DNA from: Betaproteobacteria bacterium
Lineage (GTDB): Bacteria > Pseudomonadota > Gammaproteobacteria > Burkholderiales > Ga0077523
Assembly: GCA_016125475.1 (NCBI GenBank)
Contig: WGLR01000001.1
Location: 1-64,000 of the forward strand
Direction of reading: 5' to 3'
Length of the DNA: 64,000 bases
Each line of letters starts with the position of its first letter. The first letter of the stretch is position 1. This document shows, piece after piece, positions 45,071 through 54,812 of the stretch. The translations under genes and the position numbers were made by a program. The notes beneath the pieces were generated by a model, which searched no databases, was not told the origin of the DNA, and saw only the letters and a program-made list of their open reading frames with translations.

Positions 45071-45393
45071 GGGTACACCTCTCATTTTGCTTTTCTGGTC
45101 GTCGTGTCCTGGCGCGGACGGACCAACGAATCCGTCGAGCGGACGTGACGTATCGTCGGCCGGGACGTGCCGTAGTACGCTCCTTCTCCCGCCCACCTTC
45201 GGTCGAGTTGCCCGAACGTCCAGAACATTCCCGAGCCGGTCAGGCATGGTCAGCGTTGCCCCTGCGCGCGTCAAGGCAGAAATCGGCAAGAAACTCCCCT
45301 CTGCCGCGGATCGACTGCGTGCGCGGCCAGTCGTTCGGTCAGAATGCCGAGGGTACCCTCGTGGTCGAACACGACGATTTTGTACAAACGTAA
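45071..45393. other. Divergent intergenic region between two kinase genes
   Basis: About 320 bases without a credible gene, expected to hold the promoters of both kinase genes. TTTGTACAAA (45378-45387), a perfect 10-base palindrome, lies just before the second gene and may be a regulator site. No further element was recognised. Confidence 0.4.
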
Positions 45394-48096
45394 ATGATGG
45401 CCGCTCACCACAGAGACGCTGATTCCCCCGGATCCGGGCGCCGGATCTTCCGGCTCGCCACCCTCGGCACCGCCGCCATCGCTGCCTTCGTGGTAGCGGT
45501 CGGCTGGGGCCTCGACTGGGCACCCGCGCGCACGATCGTGCCCGGGTGGCCGGCGACGACGCCCGCGACCGCGACAGGCATCGGGCTGCTCGGCCTCTCG
45601 CTCGCAACGGCCGCGAGCACCCGGTCGCGGCTCGCGTCCGTCGGGGCTGCGGTCCTCGTGCTCCTCGTCTGCCTCTGGGCCCTCGTGCTCGTGCCGGCCG
45701 GATTCGTGCCGCCCGGCGACAGCCCGTGGCTCTCCCTGCCCTCGATCGCGACGTCCGTCACGCTCGCGACGCTCGCCGTCGGTAGCCTGCTCGTGAGCGG
45801 GAATCCCGCCCGACGGTACCGCGTCGTCGGTCTCGTCGCGCTGGTCGGTCTCATGCTCCCGCTTCACCGGCTCTTCGTGCTCGCGCTTTCCGGTCCCGGG
45901 CGAACCGGCGCGAGCCCGTTCGACACGATGTCCCTGCCCACGGCGACCATGCTCGCCGTGCTCGGGATCGCCGGCCTGCTCCTGCACCCGAACCTGCCCT
46001 ATCGCTCGCTCGCGGCCGCGCGTGACACGCTCGGGACCCTGTTCCGGGCCGGGATAGCCGTCGCGGTGTTCGCGCCACTCCTCACCGCGGCGGGTGTCCT
46101 GCTCGGTTCGCGCATCGTCGACCAGGATCTCGAGGGCCTGCTCGCGTGGGCGTCCACGGCCATGAGCCTCGTGCTCGCGTCGCTGCTCTGGACCGGGCTG
46201 CAGATGTTCGTTCGCCTGCAGGCCCGGACGGAATCGCTCGCCCAGCGATTCGAACGCCTCTTCCGGTTCTCGCCGATGGGCAAGGTGCTCGTGGACGACA
46301 CGGGGCGTATCCGCACGGCCAATCCCGCGTCGGAGCGCATTTTCGGCTACCGGGCAGGAGAACTCGTCGGCCGCAGCATCGAGGACCTGGTCCCCGAGCC
46401 GCTGCGCGATGTTCATCGGCGGCAGCGCAACGAGTTCGAACGCCCGGGTGACAGCGGTATCGGCGCATCAAACCGTGCCGTCGACGGCCTGCGCGCGGAC
46501 GGGAGCCGCGTCCCGCTCGAGATCACCCTCACGACGCTGCCCGACGAAGAGGGAGAGATGGTGCTCGCGACGATGGCCGACATCTCCGCACGCAGGGCTG
46601 CGGAGCTGGCACTGCAGGAAAGCGAGAACCGCTACCGCCAGCTCACGCAGTCGCTGCCGCAGCTCGTCTGGACATGCCGGCCCACGGGCGAGTGCGACTT
46701 TCTGAACGCCCAGTGGGTCGCCTACACAGGTGTGCCCGAACAGGCGCAGCTGCCCTACGGCTGGCTCGACCACGTCCATCCCGACGATCGCGATGCGCTG
46801 ATGTCGAGCTGGAAGGCAGCCGTGGAGACGGGTGACGACATGCAGGTGGAATTCCGCATCCGCCGTCACGACGGTCTCTACCGCTGGTTCGACACGCGCG
46901 CGACCGCCATCAAGGACGTCGAGGGCCGGATCGTGAAATGGTTCGGGTCGAACACCGACATCGAGGACAGGAAGTTGTTCGAGGTCCGGTTGCACGAGAC
47001 CCAGCGCCGGTTCGAGCTCGCCGTTCAGGCCACGCGCGAAGGGCTCTGGGACTGGAATCTCGTCACGGACGACATCTACCTGAGTCCGCAGTGGTTCGCC
47101 ATGCTGGGGTACGCCGAGGGCGAGGTGCCGTATCGGGGGGACTTCCGCGCCACGCTGATCCACCCGGACGAGGCGCAGGGCTGGCGGACCGTACTGCAGC
47201 AGCACTTCGACGCACGCACGCCGTTCCACAGCGTCGAGTGCCGCTTCCGGGCGCACGACGGCACATATCGCTGGATGCTCGATCGCGGGCAGGTCGTGGA
47301 GCGGGATGCAGACGGCCGGCCGCTGCGCATGGTCGGGACGGACACGGACATCTCGGACCGCAAGGTGCTGGAACTCTCGCTCAGGCAGCAGACGGAGGAC
47401 CTCACGCGATCGAACGCGGATCTCGAACGCTTCGCGTACATCGCCTCGCACGACCTCCAGGAGCCGTTGCGGATGGTTGCGAGCTTCCTGCAGCTGCTCG
47501 ACCGGAAGTACGAGGGCAAGCTCGACGACACGGGGCGCCAGTACCTGGACTTCGCCGTCGGCGGGGCGAGACGCATGCAGGCGCTCATCCAGGACCTGCT
47601 GCGCTATTCCCGGGCCGGACGCTCCGACGAGCCACTCGTACGCGTCGACATGAACCGCGCACTTGCCGTAGCGCTCGACAATCTCTCCGTGGCGATTGCG
47701 GACGCGGGCGCGAAGGTGTCCCCGGACGTACTGCCGCCCGCCAGGGGACAGGCGGGCGAGCTCACGCAGGTGTTCCAGAACCTGGTGCAGAACGCCCTCC
47801 GGTACGGTGGTGAGGCGGCACCGGAGCTCAAGATCTCGGGCGAATGCACCGATGACGGAATGTGCACGTTCAGCGTGCAGGACAACGGCGTCGGCATCGC
47901 GCCGCAGCATCAGGACCGAATCTTCGAGCTGTTCAAGCGTCTCAACCCGAACGACGGCAAGTCCGGGACGGGAATCGGTCTCGCCACGTGCAAGCGCATC
48001 ATCGAGCGATTCGGTGGCAGGATATGGGTCGAGTCACAGCCGGGGGCAGGCTCGACCTTCCGTTTCACCTTGCCCTCGGACACGGAGCAGCGCTGA
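45394..48096 (+). CDS. Membrane-bound PAS-rich sensor histidine kinase
   Basis: A 900-residue kinase. Residues 20-275 hold about eight hydrophobic spans (a MASE-like sensor of unrecognised type). Three PAS domains follow (around 285-400, 405-530, 535-660), each with a PAC end such as WFGSNTDIEDRK and VGTDTDISDRK. HisKA has RFAYIASHDLQEPLRMVASF and HATPase_c has QNLVQNALRYGG, DNGVGIAP and GTGIGLATCKRI. No clear ribosome-binding site precedes the ATG pair at 45394. Stop and start overlap with the response regulator gene (TGATG). Confidence 0.88.
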   Translation: MMAAHHRDADSPGSGRRIFRLATLGTAAIAAFVVAVGWGLDWAPARTIVPGWPATTPATATGIGLLGLSLATAASTRSRLASVGAAVLVLLVCLWALVLVPAGFVPPGDSPWLSLPSIATSVTLATLAVGSLLVSGNPARRYRVVGLVALVGLMLPLHRLFVLALSGPGRTGASPFDTMSLPTATMLAVLGIAGLLLHPNLPYRSLAAARDTLGTLFRAGIAVAVFAPLLTAAGVLLGSRIVDQDLEGLLAWASTAMSLVLASLLWTGLQMFVRLQARTESLAQRFERLFRFSPMGKVLVDDTGRIRTANPASERIFGYRAGELVGRSIEDLVPEPLRDVHRRQRNEFERPGDSGIGASNRAVDGLRADGSRVPLEITLTTLPDEEGEMVLATMADISARRAAELALQESENRYRQLTQSLPQLVWTCRPTGECDFLNAQWVAYTGVPEQAQLPYGWLDHVHPDDRDALMSSWKAAVETGDDMQVEFRIRRHDGLYRWFDTRATAIKDVEGRIVKWFGSNTDIEDRKLFEVRLHETQRRFELAVQATREGLWDWNLVTDDIYLSPQWFAMLGYAEGEVPYRGDFRATLIHPDEAQGWRTVLQQHFDARTPFHSVECRFRAHDGTYRWMLDRGQVVERDADGRPLRMVGTDTDISDRKVLELSLRQQTEDLTRSNADLERFAYIASHDLQEPLRMVASFLQLLDRKYEGKLDDTGRQYLDFAVGGARRMQALIQDLLRYSRAGRSDEPLVRVDMNRALAVALDNLSVAIADAGAKVSPDVLPPARGQAGELTQVFQNLVQNALRYGGEAAPELKISGECTDDGMCTFSVQDNGVGIAPQHQDRIFELFKRLNPNDGKSGTGIGLATCKRIIERFGGRIWVESQPGAGSTFRFTLPSDTEQR

Positions 48097-48542
48097 TGTC
48101 GGACCCCATGCCATTCACCCCTGTCGACATCCTCCTCGTGGAGGACAACCTCGGGGACGCGATCCTCGTGCGCGAAGCGCTGGCGGAATACAAGATCCGC
48201 AACAGCCTGCATCACGTCCAGGACGGCGAGCAGGCGATGGACTTCCTGTACCGGCGCGGCGACCACGCCGAAGCCCCCACACCCGGCCTCATCTTTCTGG
48301 ACCTGAACCTGCCCCGCAAGGACGGGCGCGAAGTGCTCATGGAAGTGAAGTCGGACCCGGAGCTCCGGCAGATCCCGGTCGTGGTGTTCACGAGTTCCGC
48401 CGCCGAAACGGACATCGTGCGCAGCTACGGCCTGCACGCGAACTGCTATGTCACGAAGCCGCTGGATCTCGAACAGTTCATGCGGGTCGTGCAGAGCATC
48501 GAGAATTTCTGGCTGCACATCGTGAGACTGCCCGGCGTCTGA
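48096..48542 (+). CDS. Single-domain response regulator (Rcp1-like)
   Basis: A 148-residue CheY-like receiver with no output domain. LLVEDNLGDAIL carries the acidic pair, FLDLNLPRKDG the phospho-acceptor Asp and YVTKPLDLEQF the Lys. The long insert between beta3 and alpha3 (RRGDHAEAPTPG) is typical of regulators paired with phytochrome- or PAS-type kinases. Coupled to the preceding kinase gene by one overlapping base. Confidence 0.92.
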   Translation: MSDPMPFTPVDILLVEDNLGDAILVREALAEYKIRNSLHHVQDGEQAMDFLYRRGDHAEAPTPGLIFLDLNLPRKDGREVLMEVKSDPELRQIPVVVFTSSAAETDIVRSYGLHANCYVTKPLDLEQFMRVVQSIENFWLHIVRLPGV

Positions 48543-48569
48543 ACGAACGCGGGCAGCCCCGGTGCGCGC

Positions 48570-49454
48570 TCACTGCGCGGCGGGCGGCCTGATCGCGCGC
48601 ACGGCCACCCGGAAGCGGTCGGCGTTGTCGCGTCCGTCGGCGTACCGGTCGAAGCCCGTGCCCATCGCCTGCGCGAGCCGGTCCAGCCGCTGGCCGGGAT
48701 TCGGGTGCGTCTTGAGCAGCAGCGCCATGTACGGGTCGTCCGGATTGATCTTCGCGAGCGTCTGCAGCGCGGCCGGCAGACCCCAGGGATCGTAGCCGGC
48801 ACGCGTCGCGAGCACGACGCCGATGCGGTCCGCGTCGAACTCGTCGTCCCGGTCGAGTCCGCGCGAGTAGAGTTCCTTCGTGGGGCCGACGAGCGCCTTC
48901 ACGAGATCCTCGGAAGGCTTGCCCGCGGCCGACGCCGACAGGCCGGAGCCGAGCAGCGTCATCCAGGCCCCTTTCTGCAGGGCGTGCAGGTGATGCTTGC
49001 GGATGACGTGACCGATCTCGTGCCCGAGGACACCCGCGAGTTCGGCCTCGTTCTGCAGCACCTCCATCATGCCCCTCGTCACGATCACGTAACCGCCCGG
49101 CGCCGCGAACGCGTTCACGTGCTCGCTGTCGTTCACGCCGAAATGCCAGGGCAGTTCCGGGCGGTCGGACTGGGCCGCGACCCAGCCCCCGACCTCGTTC
49201 ACGTAGCGCTGCAGTGCGGGATCGTCGAGCAGCGGCCTCGCGCCGAGCAGCGTCTCGGCCATGCCGTGGCCCATCTCGATCTCCTGTGGCTCGTCGATCG
49301 ATCCGAAGGCCTCCTTCACGGTCTTCGTGAGGTTATCGAGACCACCCGAGTTCTTCACGAAGGCGTCCATCTGCTGCTGCGAGCACCCGGCGACCACCGC
49401 GCCGAGCAGTACCGCACACCCGAGACTCGCCAGAAACGTCGCCGCGATCCTCAT
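48570..49454 (-). CDS. M48-family metalloprotease lipoprotein
   Basis: A 294-residue zinc protease. A lipobox (LLGAVVAGCSQQ) makes it a lipoprotein after cleavage before Cys24. Zinc ligands are in VLGHEIGHVIRKHH and the third, Glu, in DDEFDADRIG. This is the BepA/LoiP-like M48 group that handles outer-membrane proteins. A TPR tail is absent. The start overlaps the stop of the SH3-like gene (ATGA). Confidence 0.9.
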   Translation of the reverse strand: MRIAATFLASLGCAVLLGAVVAGCSQQQMDAFVKNSGGLDNLTKTVKEAFGSIDEPQEIEMGHGMAETLLGARPLLDDPALQRYVNEVGGWVAAQSDRPELPWHFGVNDSEHVNAFAAPGGYVIVTRGMMEVLQNEAELAGVLGHEIGHVIRKHHLHALQKGAWMTLLGSGLSASAAGKPSEDLVKALVGPTKELYSRGLDRDDEFDADRIGVVLATRAGYDPWGLPAALQTLAKINPDDPYMALLLKTHPNPGQRLDRLAQAMGTGFDRYADGRDNADRFRVAVRAIRPPAAQ

Positions 49455-49966
49455 TTCGCCCCCCCGACGGGCCGGCCGTCCGCGTCGATGAACGGAACGT
49501 CGCGCCGCACGAGGTTGCCGCGGGCAGCGAAGGTGGCGACCTCGTCCCGCATCGCGAAGCCCTCCATCTTCCTGACTTCCTCCGGATTCGGTTTCGCCTG
49601 CTTGAGATCTTCCTCGGAGAAGCCGCGCACGCCAGTGGTGACCGTCACCGTGGACGTGCCGCGGTGCGCGAGACCGAACAGCGCCGCGAGCGAGGTCCGG
49701 TTCCGGGCCGGATCGGGATTGCCGAGACGAACGCTCAGGAGCCGTGTCCAGCCGCGCGTCTTCCCGGCGCTGACCTCCATCCAGCCGCCACGCCGCTCGA
49801 GCACGGAGACGTCGGTACGCGCGGGCAGGCGCGCGATCGTGCGCGCATCGAGGTAGGGCTTGTCCTTGATGTCGACGTCCCGCAACGTGTAGCCCTTGTC
49901 CTGGGCCCACGCGTTAGTCGCGAGTGCGGCCAGCACGAGCGCGCACACCGTTCGCCAGTCAGTCAT
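49451..49966 (-). CDS. Exported SH3-like domain protein
   Basis: A 171-residue periplasmic protein. A signal peptide (VCALVLAALATNAWA) is followed by a bacterial SH3-like module (about 25-85: IARLPARTDVSVLERRGGWMEVSAGKTRGWT). The remaining part, including GVRGFSEEDLKQAKPNPEEVRKME, matches the co-conserved partner of CHASE2-cyclase and M48 genes that I have seen as a family of unknown function. ATGA overlaps on both sides couple it to its neighbours. Confidence 0.78.
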   Translation of the reverse strand: MTDWRTVCALVLAALATNAWAQDKGYTLRDVDIKDKPYLDARTIARLPARTDVSVLERRGGWMEVSAGKTRGWTRLLSVRLGNPDPARNRTSLAALFGLAHRGTSTVTVTTGVRGFSEEDLKQAKPNPEEVRKMEGFAMRDEVATFAARGNLVRRDVPFIDADGRPVGGAK

Positions 49967-51795
49967 GTCGCCTTCCTTCCGGGTTCATACAGCCGCACCT
50001 CCTGCGTACGGCCCTTCACCTTGTACGCGCCGCGATCCGTGAACTCGAACGCGTCGCCGCAGAGCCGGCGGGTGTCCTCGGACACGAGGATTCGCGCGAC
50101 CCCCTTCGTGAGCCCCTCGATGCGGCTCGCGAGGTTCACGGTGTCGCCGATGGCAGTATATTCGCGCCGCGCGTCCGAACCGATCAGGCCGACCACGGCG
50201 GGCCCCGAGTGGATGCCGATGCCCACGTCGAACCCGGCGCCGGGCTCGCCCAGTTCCCGGCGGAACTCCAGCAGCGTGTCGGCCATCTCCAGCGCGGCCG
50301 CCACGGCGTGACGCGCATGATCCGGGTCGTCGACGGGCGCCCCCCAGACCGCCATGATCGCGTCGCCGATGAACTTGTCCAGCGTGCCGCCGTGCCGGAA
50401 GATCACCGCGACCTGCTTCGTGAAATAGCGGTTGAGCAGGTCGACGATCTCCTGCGGCGTGCGTGTCTCCGAGAGCGTCGTGAAGCCGCGGATGTCGGAG
50501 AAGAGCAGCGTCACGTTGCGGCTCTCCCCCTGTCGCGACAGCCCGCCCTGCGCGATGAGCTCCCGTACGACGTGCGGATTCACGAAGCGGCCGAACTCGC
50601 GGATCGCCGTCTCGCGGCTGCGCCGCTCGTCGAGGATGTCACGGAGACTCGCGCCGACGAAGAACACCCACGCGAACAGTACCGGTGTGAGCACGGGCAT
50701 CCAGGTCCGCAGCGTGAGCGCGAAGTAGCTCGCGCCCATGGCAGCCAGGGTCACCGCCGCGAGCAGGCTGCCCGTGGCGAACGTGTTCACGCGGCGGCCG
50801 AACGCCGTGGCGAGCAGCAGCACGAGTACCGTCGTGACGGCCATCGGCAGCCAGCGCGGAGCGGGAACGAGCCACGTCCGGTTCTTGAGACTGTCGATCG
50901 CGGCCGCGAGGATCTCCACGCCCGGGTGCGCGTTGCTGATCGGCGTGACGCGCACGTCGTGCAGCCCGGTGGCCGTGGCACCGATCAGCACGATCTTGTC
51001 CCGGAACTCGTCCGCGGGACGTGTCCGGTGTTCCTTGTTGATGTCCACGTACAGGTCCCCGTACGACACGTGGGGGTGCGCGTCCACGCCGCCGCGCCAC
51101 CCGATCAGCATGTCGTCACCGTCCGGTATGTCCCACCCGAGATCGACACCCACGCGGACGGGCAGGGAGGGAATGCGCCAGCCGTACGCGGGGGTGTAGA
51201 GGCTGTAGCGCCGGCCGATCCCGTCGTCGTCCTGCAGGAAGTTGATGAGTCCCAGACGCCAGTTGTCGGGGGTCAGGGCGAGCGGCCGCAGGATGTCGAT
51301 GCGCGCATCCCGGTCGGCACGCGGCCCGCGCACGGCGCCGAGCGCATTCTCGAGCGCCGCGATGGGCATGCCGTAGGCATCGCCGTGGGGGTCGTGACGT
51401 GCGGTGGGAAAATAGACGTTGTGCAGCGGCCGCACGGCGTCGTTGAACATCGTGTCGTAGTCCGGATTGAAGAAGTCCGGTTCCGCGAACATGATGTCGA
51501 AGACGATCGCCGCGGGCTTCTGTGCGGCGATGGCCTGGACGATCTCGCCGTGGACGGATCGCGGCCAGGGCCAGCGGCCCGCGTACTCCACCATGCCCGC
51601 GAGGGATGCCTCGTCGATGGCGACGATGACGATGCCGGGATCGGCCTGGCGCCCGAGTGCCTGGTGGCGCTCGAACGCGTCCATCACGCGGTTCGAAAGC
51701 GCCTCCGTGGCGTGGAGCCAGTGCAGTTCCGCCGCGGCGACGGCGAGCACCGCGACGGCGAGGAGCAGGAGAAAACGATGGCGGGCGTTCTGCAC
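49963..51795 (-). CDS. CHASE2-domain class III adenylate/guanylate cyclase
   Basis: A 610-residue membrane cyclase. One N-terminal TM, a large periplasmic CHASE2 domain (about 30-325: VIVAIDEASLAGMVEYAGRWPWPRS split over its length, FDIMFAEPDFF), three TM segments (about 325-395), then the cyclase domain (420-605) with LLFSDIRGFTTLSE (metal Asp), LDKFIGDAIMAVWGAP and YTAIGDTVNLASRIEG. The Lys/Asp-Thr pattern suggests ATP use and cAMP as product. Start is GTG at 51795; no strong ribosome-binding site. First gene of an ATGA-linked trio. Confidence 0.9.
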   Translation of the reverse strand: MQNARHRFLLLLAVAVLAVAAAELHWLHATEALSNRVMDAFERHQALGRQADPGIVIVAIDEASLAGMVEYAGRWPWPRSVHGEIVQAIAAQKPAAIVFDIMFAEPDFFNPDYDTMFNDAVRPLHNVYFPTARHDPHGDAYGMPIAALENALGAVRGPRADRDARIDILRPLALTPDNWRLGLINFLQDDDGIGRRYSLYTPAYGWRIPSLPVRVGVDLGWDIPDGDDMLIGWRGGVDAHPHVSYGDLYVDINKEHRTRPADEFRDKIVLIGATATGLHDVRVTPISNAHPGVEILAAAIDSLKNRTWLVPAPRWLPMAVTTVLVLLLATAFGRRVNTFATGSLLAAVTLAAMGASYFALTLRTWMPVLTPVLFAWVFFVGASLRDILDERRSRETAIREFGRFVNPHVVRELIAQGGLSRQGESRNVTLLFSDIRGFTTLSETRTPQEIVDLLNRYFTKQVAVIFRHGGTLDKFIGDAIMAVWGAPVDDPDHARHAVAAALEMADTLLEFRRELGEPGAGFDVGIGIHSGPAVVGLIGSDARREYTAIGDTVNLASRIEGLTKGVARILVSEDTRRLCGDAFEFTDRGAYKVKGRTQEVRLYEPGRKAT

Positions 51796-51864
51796 GCGTG
51801 CAGTCTATTGCAAGGCGCGTGGAACGTCACCGCCGTGAACGGGCCGCAGGCCGCGACCGGCGGG

Positions 51865-52740
51865 TCAGAGACCCAGACGCTCCCAGATGGTCCTGACGAC
51901 CGTCGCCTGGTTGAGCGTGTAGAAGTGCAGACCCGGCGCGCCGTTGCGCAGGAGGTCGTCGCAGAGCCGGGTCACCACGTCGATGCCGAAGGCGCGCACG
52001 GAAGCGGCGTCGTCGCCGAAGGCTTCCAGACGCTTGCGGATCCACCGCGGAATCTCCGCGCCGCAGGCATCCGAGAATCTCGCGAGCTGCGTGAAACGCA
52101 GGATCGGCATGATGCCCGGAATCACCGGCAGCCGGATGCCGAGCGCCGCGCACTCGTCCATGAAGTGCCAGTAGGCATCCGGATTGAAGAAGTACTGGGT
52201 GATGGCGGAATCGGCCCCCGCATCGACCTTGGCCTTGAAGTTGCGCAGGTCGTGTTCCGCGGAACGGGCCTGGGGGTGGTACTCCGGATACGCGGCGACC
52301 TCGATGTGGAAGTCGGTACCGTACTCGGCACGGATGAACGTGACGAGGTCCGCGGCATACCGGAACTCGCCCGCGTCGGCCATGCCCGAGGGCAGGTCGC
52401 CGCGCAACGCGACGATCCGGCGTACGCCCGCTTCGCGATACCGGTCGAGCAGTTCGCGGACCGAGTCGCGGGTGGCGGCGACGCACGACAGGTGCGGCGC
52501 GACGTCCAGCCCCTTTTCCTTCAGGGACATCACGACGCCGATGGTGCGGTCCCGCGTGGATCCGCCTGCGCCGAAGGTGACGGAAAAGAATTCCGGCCGG
52601 AGCTCCGCGAGCTGACCGACCGTGACATCGAGCTTTTGCAGACCTTCGGCCGTCTGCGGCGGAAACAGCTCGAAACTGAAGCTGCGATCCCCCCGGGCAT
52701 GCGGCCCGGCCGGGACGAAATCAACGATGGAAGTCGTCAT
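51865..52740 (-). CDS. metF: Methylenetetrahydrofolate reductase
   Basis: A 291-residue flavoprotein making 5-methyl-THF for methionine synthesis. Glu in FSFELFPPQTAEG is the catalytic residue; FFSVTFGAGGSTRDRT, LSCVAATRDSV, ALRGDLPSG and ITQYFFNPDAYWHF follow, with PGIMPI near the C-terminal third. The ATG at 52740 fits the usual start; 36 extra codons upstream lack similarity. It lies downstream of ahcY on the same strand. Confidence 0.96.
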   Translation of the reverse strand: MTTSIVDFVPAGPHARGDRSFSFELFPPQTAEGLQKLDVTVGQLAELRPEFFSVTFGAGGSTRDRTIGVVMSLKEKGLDVAPHLSCVAATRDSVRELLDRYREAGVRRIVALRGDLPSGMADAGEFRYAADLVTFIRAEYGTDFHIEVAAYPEYHPQARSAEHDLRNFKAKVDAGADSAITQYFFNPDAYWHFMDECAALGIRLPVIPGIMPILRFTQLARFSDACGAEIPRWIRKRLEAFGDDAASVRAFGIDVVTRLCDDLLRNGAPGLHFYTLNQATVVRTIWERLGL

Positions 52741-52861
52741 CGAATGGCATTCCCGCAGGTGGAAGAGAGCGGCGACGCGGCTCTGTACGCCGGACGGATC
52801 GATCCGGTGGACCGATGATCGGGCGGCCTCGGGGCCGGGTGCGTACATCGCGTCGGGAAGA

Positions 52862-52928
52862 AGCCGGCGCGAGCGCCGGCTCGGCGCAGGACAGCGAGGA
52901 GCCGGGCACCGCGTAGCGGTGCCCGGGC
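52862..52928 (-). terminator. Two strong hairpins between ahcY and metF
   Basis: First stem AGCCGGCGC (52862-52870) with GCGCCGGCT (52873-52881), two-base loop; second CCGGGCACCGC (about 52902-52912) with GCGGTGCCCGG (52916-52926), three-base loop. Neither has a U-tract. They may slow or end ahcY transcription or protect its 3' end, so metF could be only partly co-transcribed. Confidence 0.5.
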
Positions 52929-52947
52929 TTCCCGGGCCGACCGGAAC

Positions 52948-54366
<1,419 letters not shown>

Positions 54367-54473
54367 GGAATCACTCCTGGTCATGAAACTGGCGCCGGGG
54401 ACACGAGCAGTGATACGCACGACATCTACATCGAAGATCGCTCGTCTCCCGTGCGGACTGATCACGGATGAAC

Positions 54474-54549
54474 GAGCGCCGTTGCAATAGGCCTGTTGAG
54501 GCCGCCCCGAGCCTGGCGGGAGGAGATCCCGTTGCAACGCTCCTCAGGG
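54474..54549 (-). ncRNA. SAH riboswitch in the ahcY leader
   Basis: Reading the minus strand: GAGGAGCGTTGCAACGG, then GCCAGGCTCGG, and finally GCAACGGCGCTC. These are the conserved blocks of the S-adenosylhomocysteine riboswitch: P1 pairs GAGCG with CGCTC, GCTCGG closes P2, and the CAACGG repeat forms the pseudoknot-side pairing. It lies about 110 bases before the ahcY start. SAH binding turns on ahcY in known cases. Confidence 0.9.
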
Positions 54550-54560
54550 CAAGGGCCAAG

Positions 54561-54589
54561 ATTTTAGTCGAGAGGCCGTGCGGGAGCAA
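54561..54589 (-). promoter_or_regulatory. Sigma70-type promoter of ahcY
   Basis: On the minus strand, TTGCTC (54589-54584), a 17-base spacer and TAAAAT (54566-54561). Transcription would start near 54554, a few bases before the riboswitch's first helix, so the position fits well. Confidence 0.65.
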
Positions 54590-54812
54590 CCGCCGCCCCA
54601 TGACGGCGCGATGCGGCCACCTGCAAGCGGTTCCTCCGCCAGCACCGTTTACGGCAGGCCGGGACAGAATTCGAGGGTGCTGCGGCCGGAAGGCTTGCTG
54701 CGGCGCAGCATCCCGAGTATGCTCCGGGGTTCGCTCTCGCGGCCCGATCCGGGGCCGGAGCGTTCTCCATCGACTCTGACAGTACGGCTCCGGGAATCAC
54801 TCGCTCGGTGGC

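Noticed and set aside
41888-45148. 1,086-codon plus-strand frame
   Set aside because: Exact antisense of the CheB-CheR-kinase gene, whose catalytic motifs are clear.
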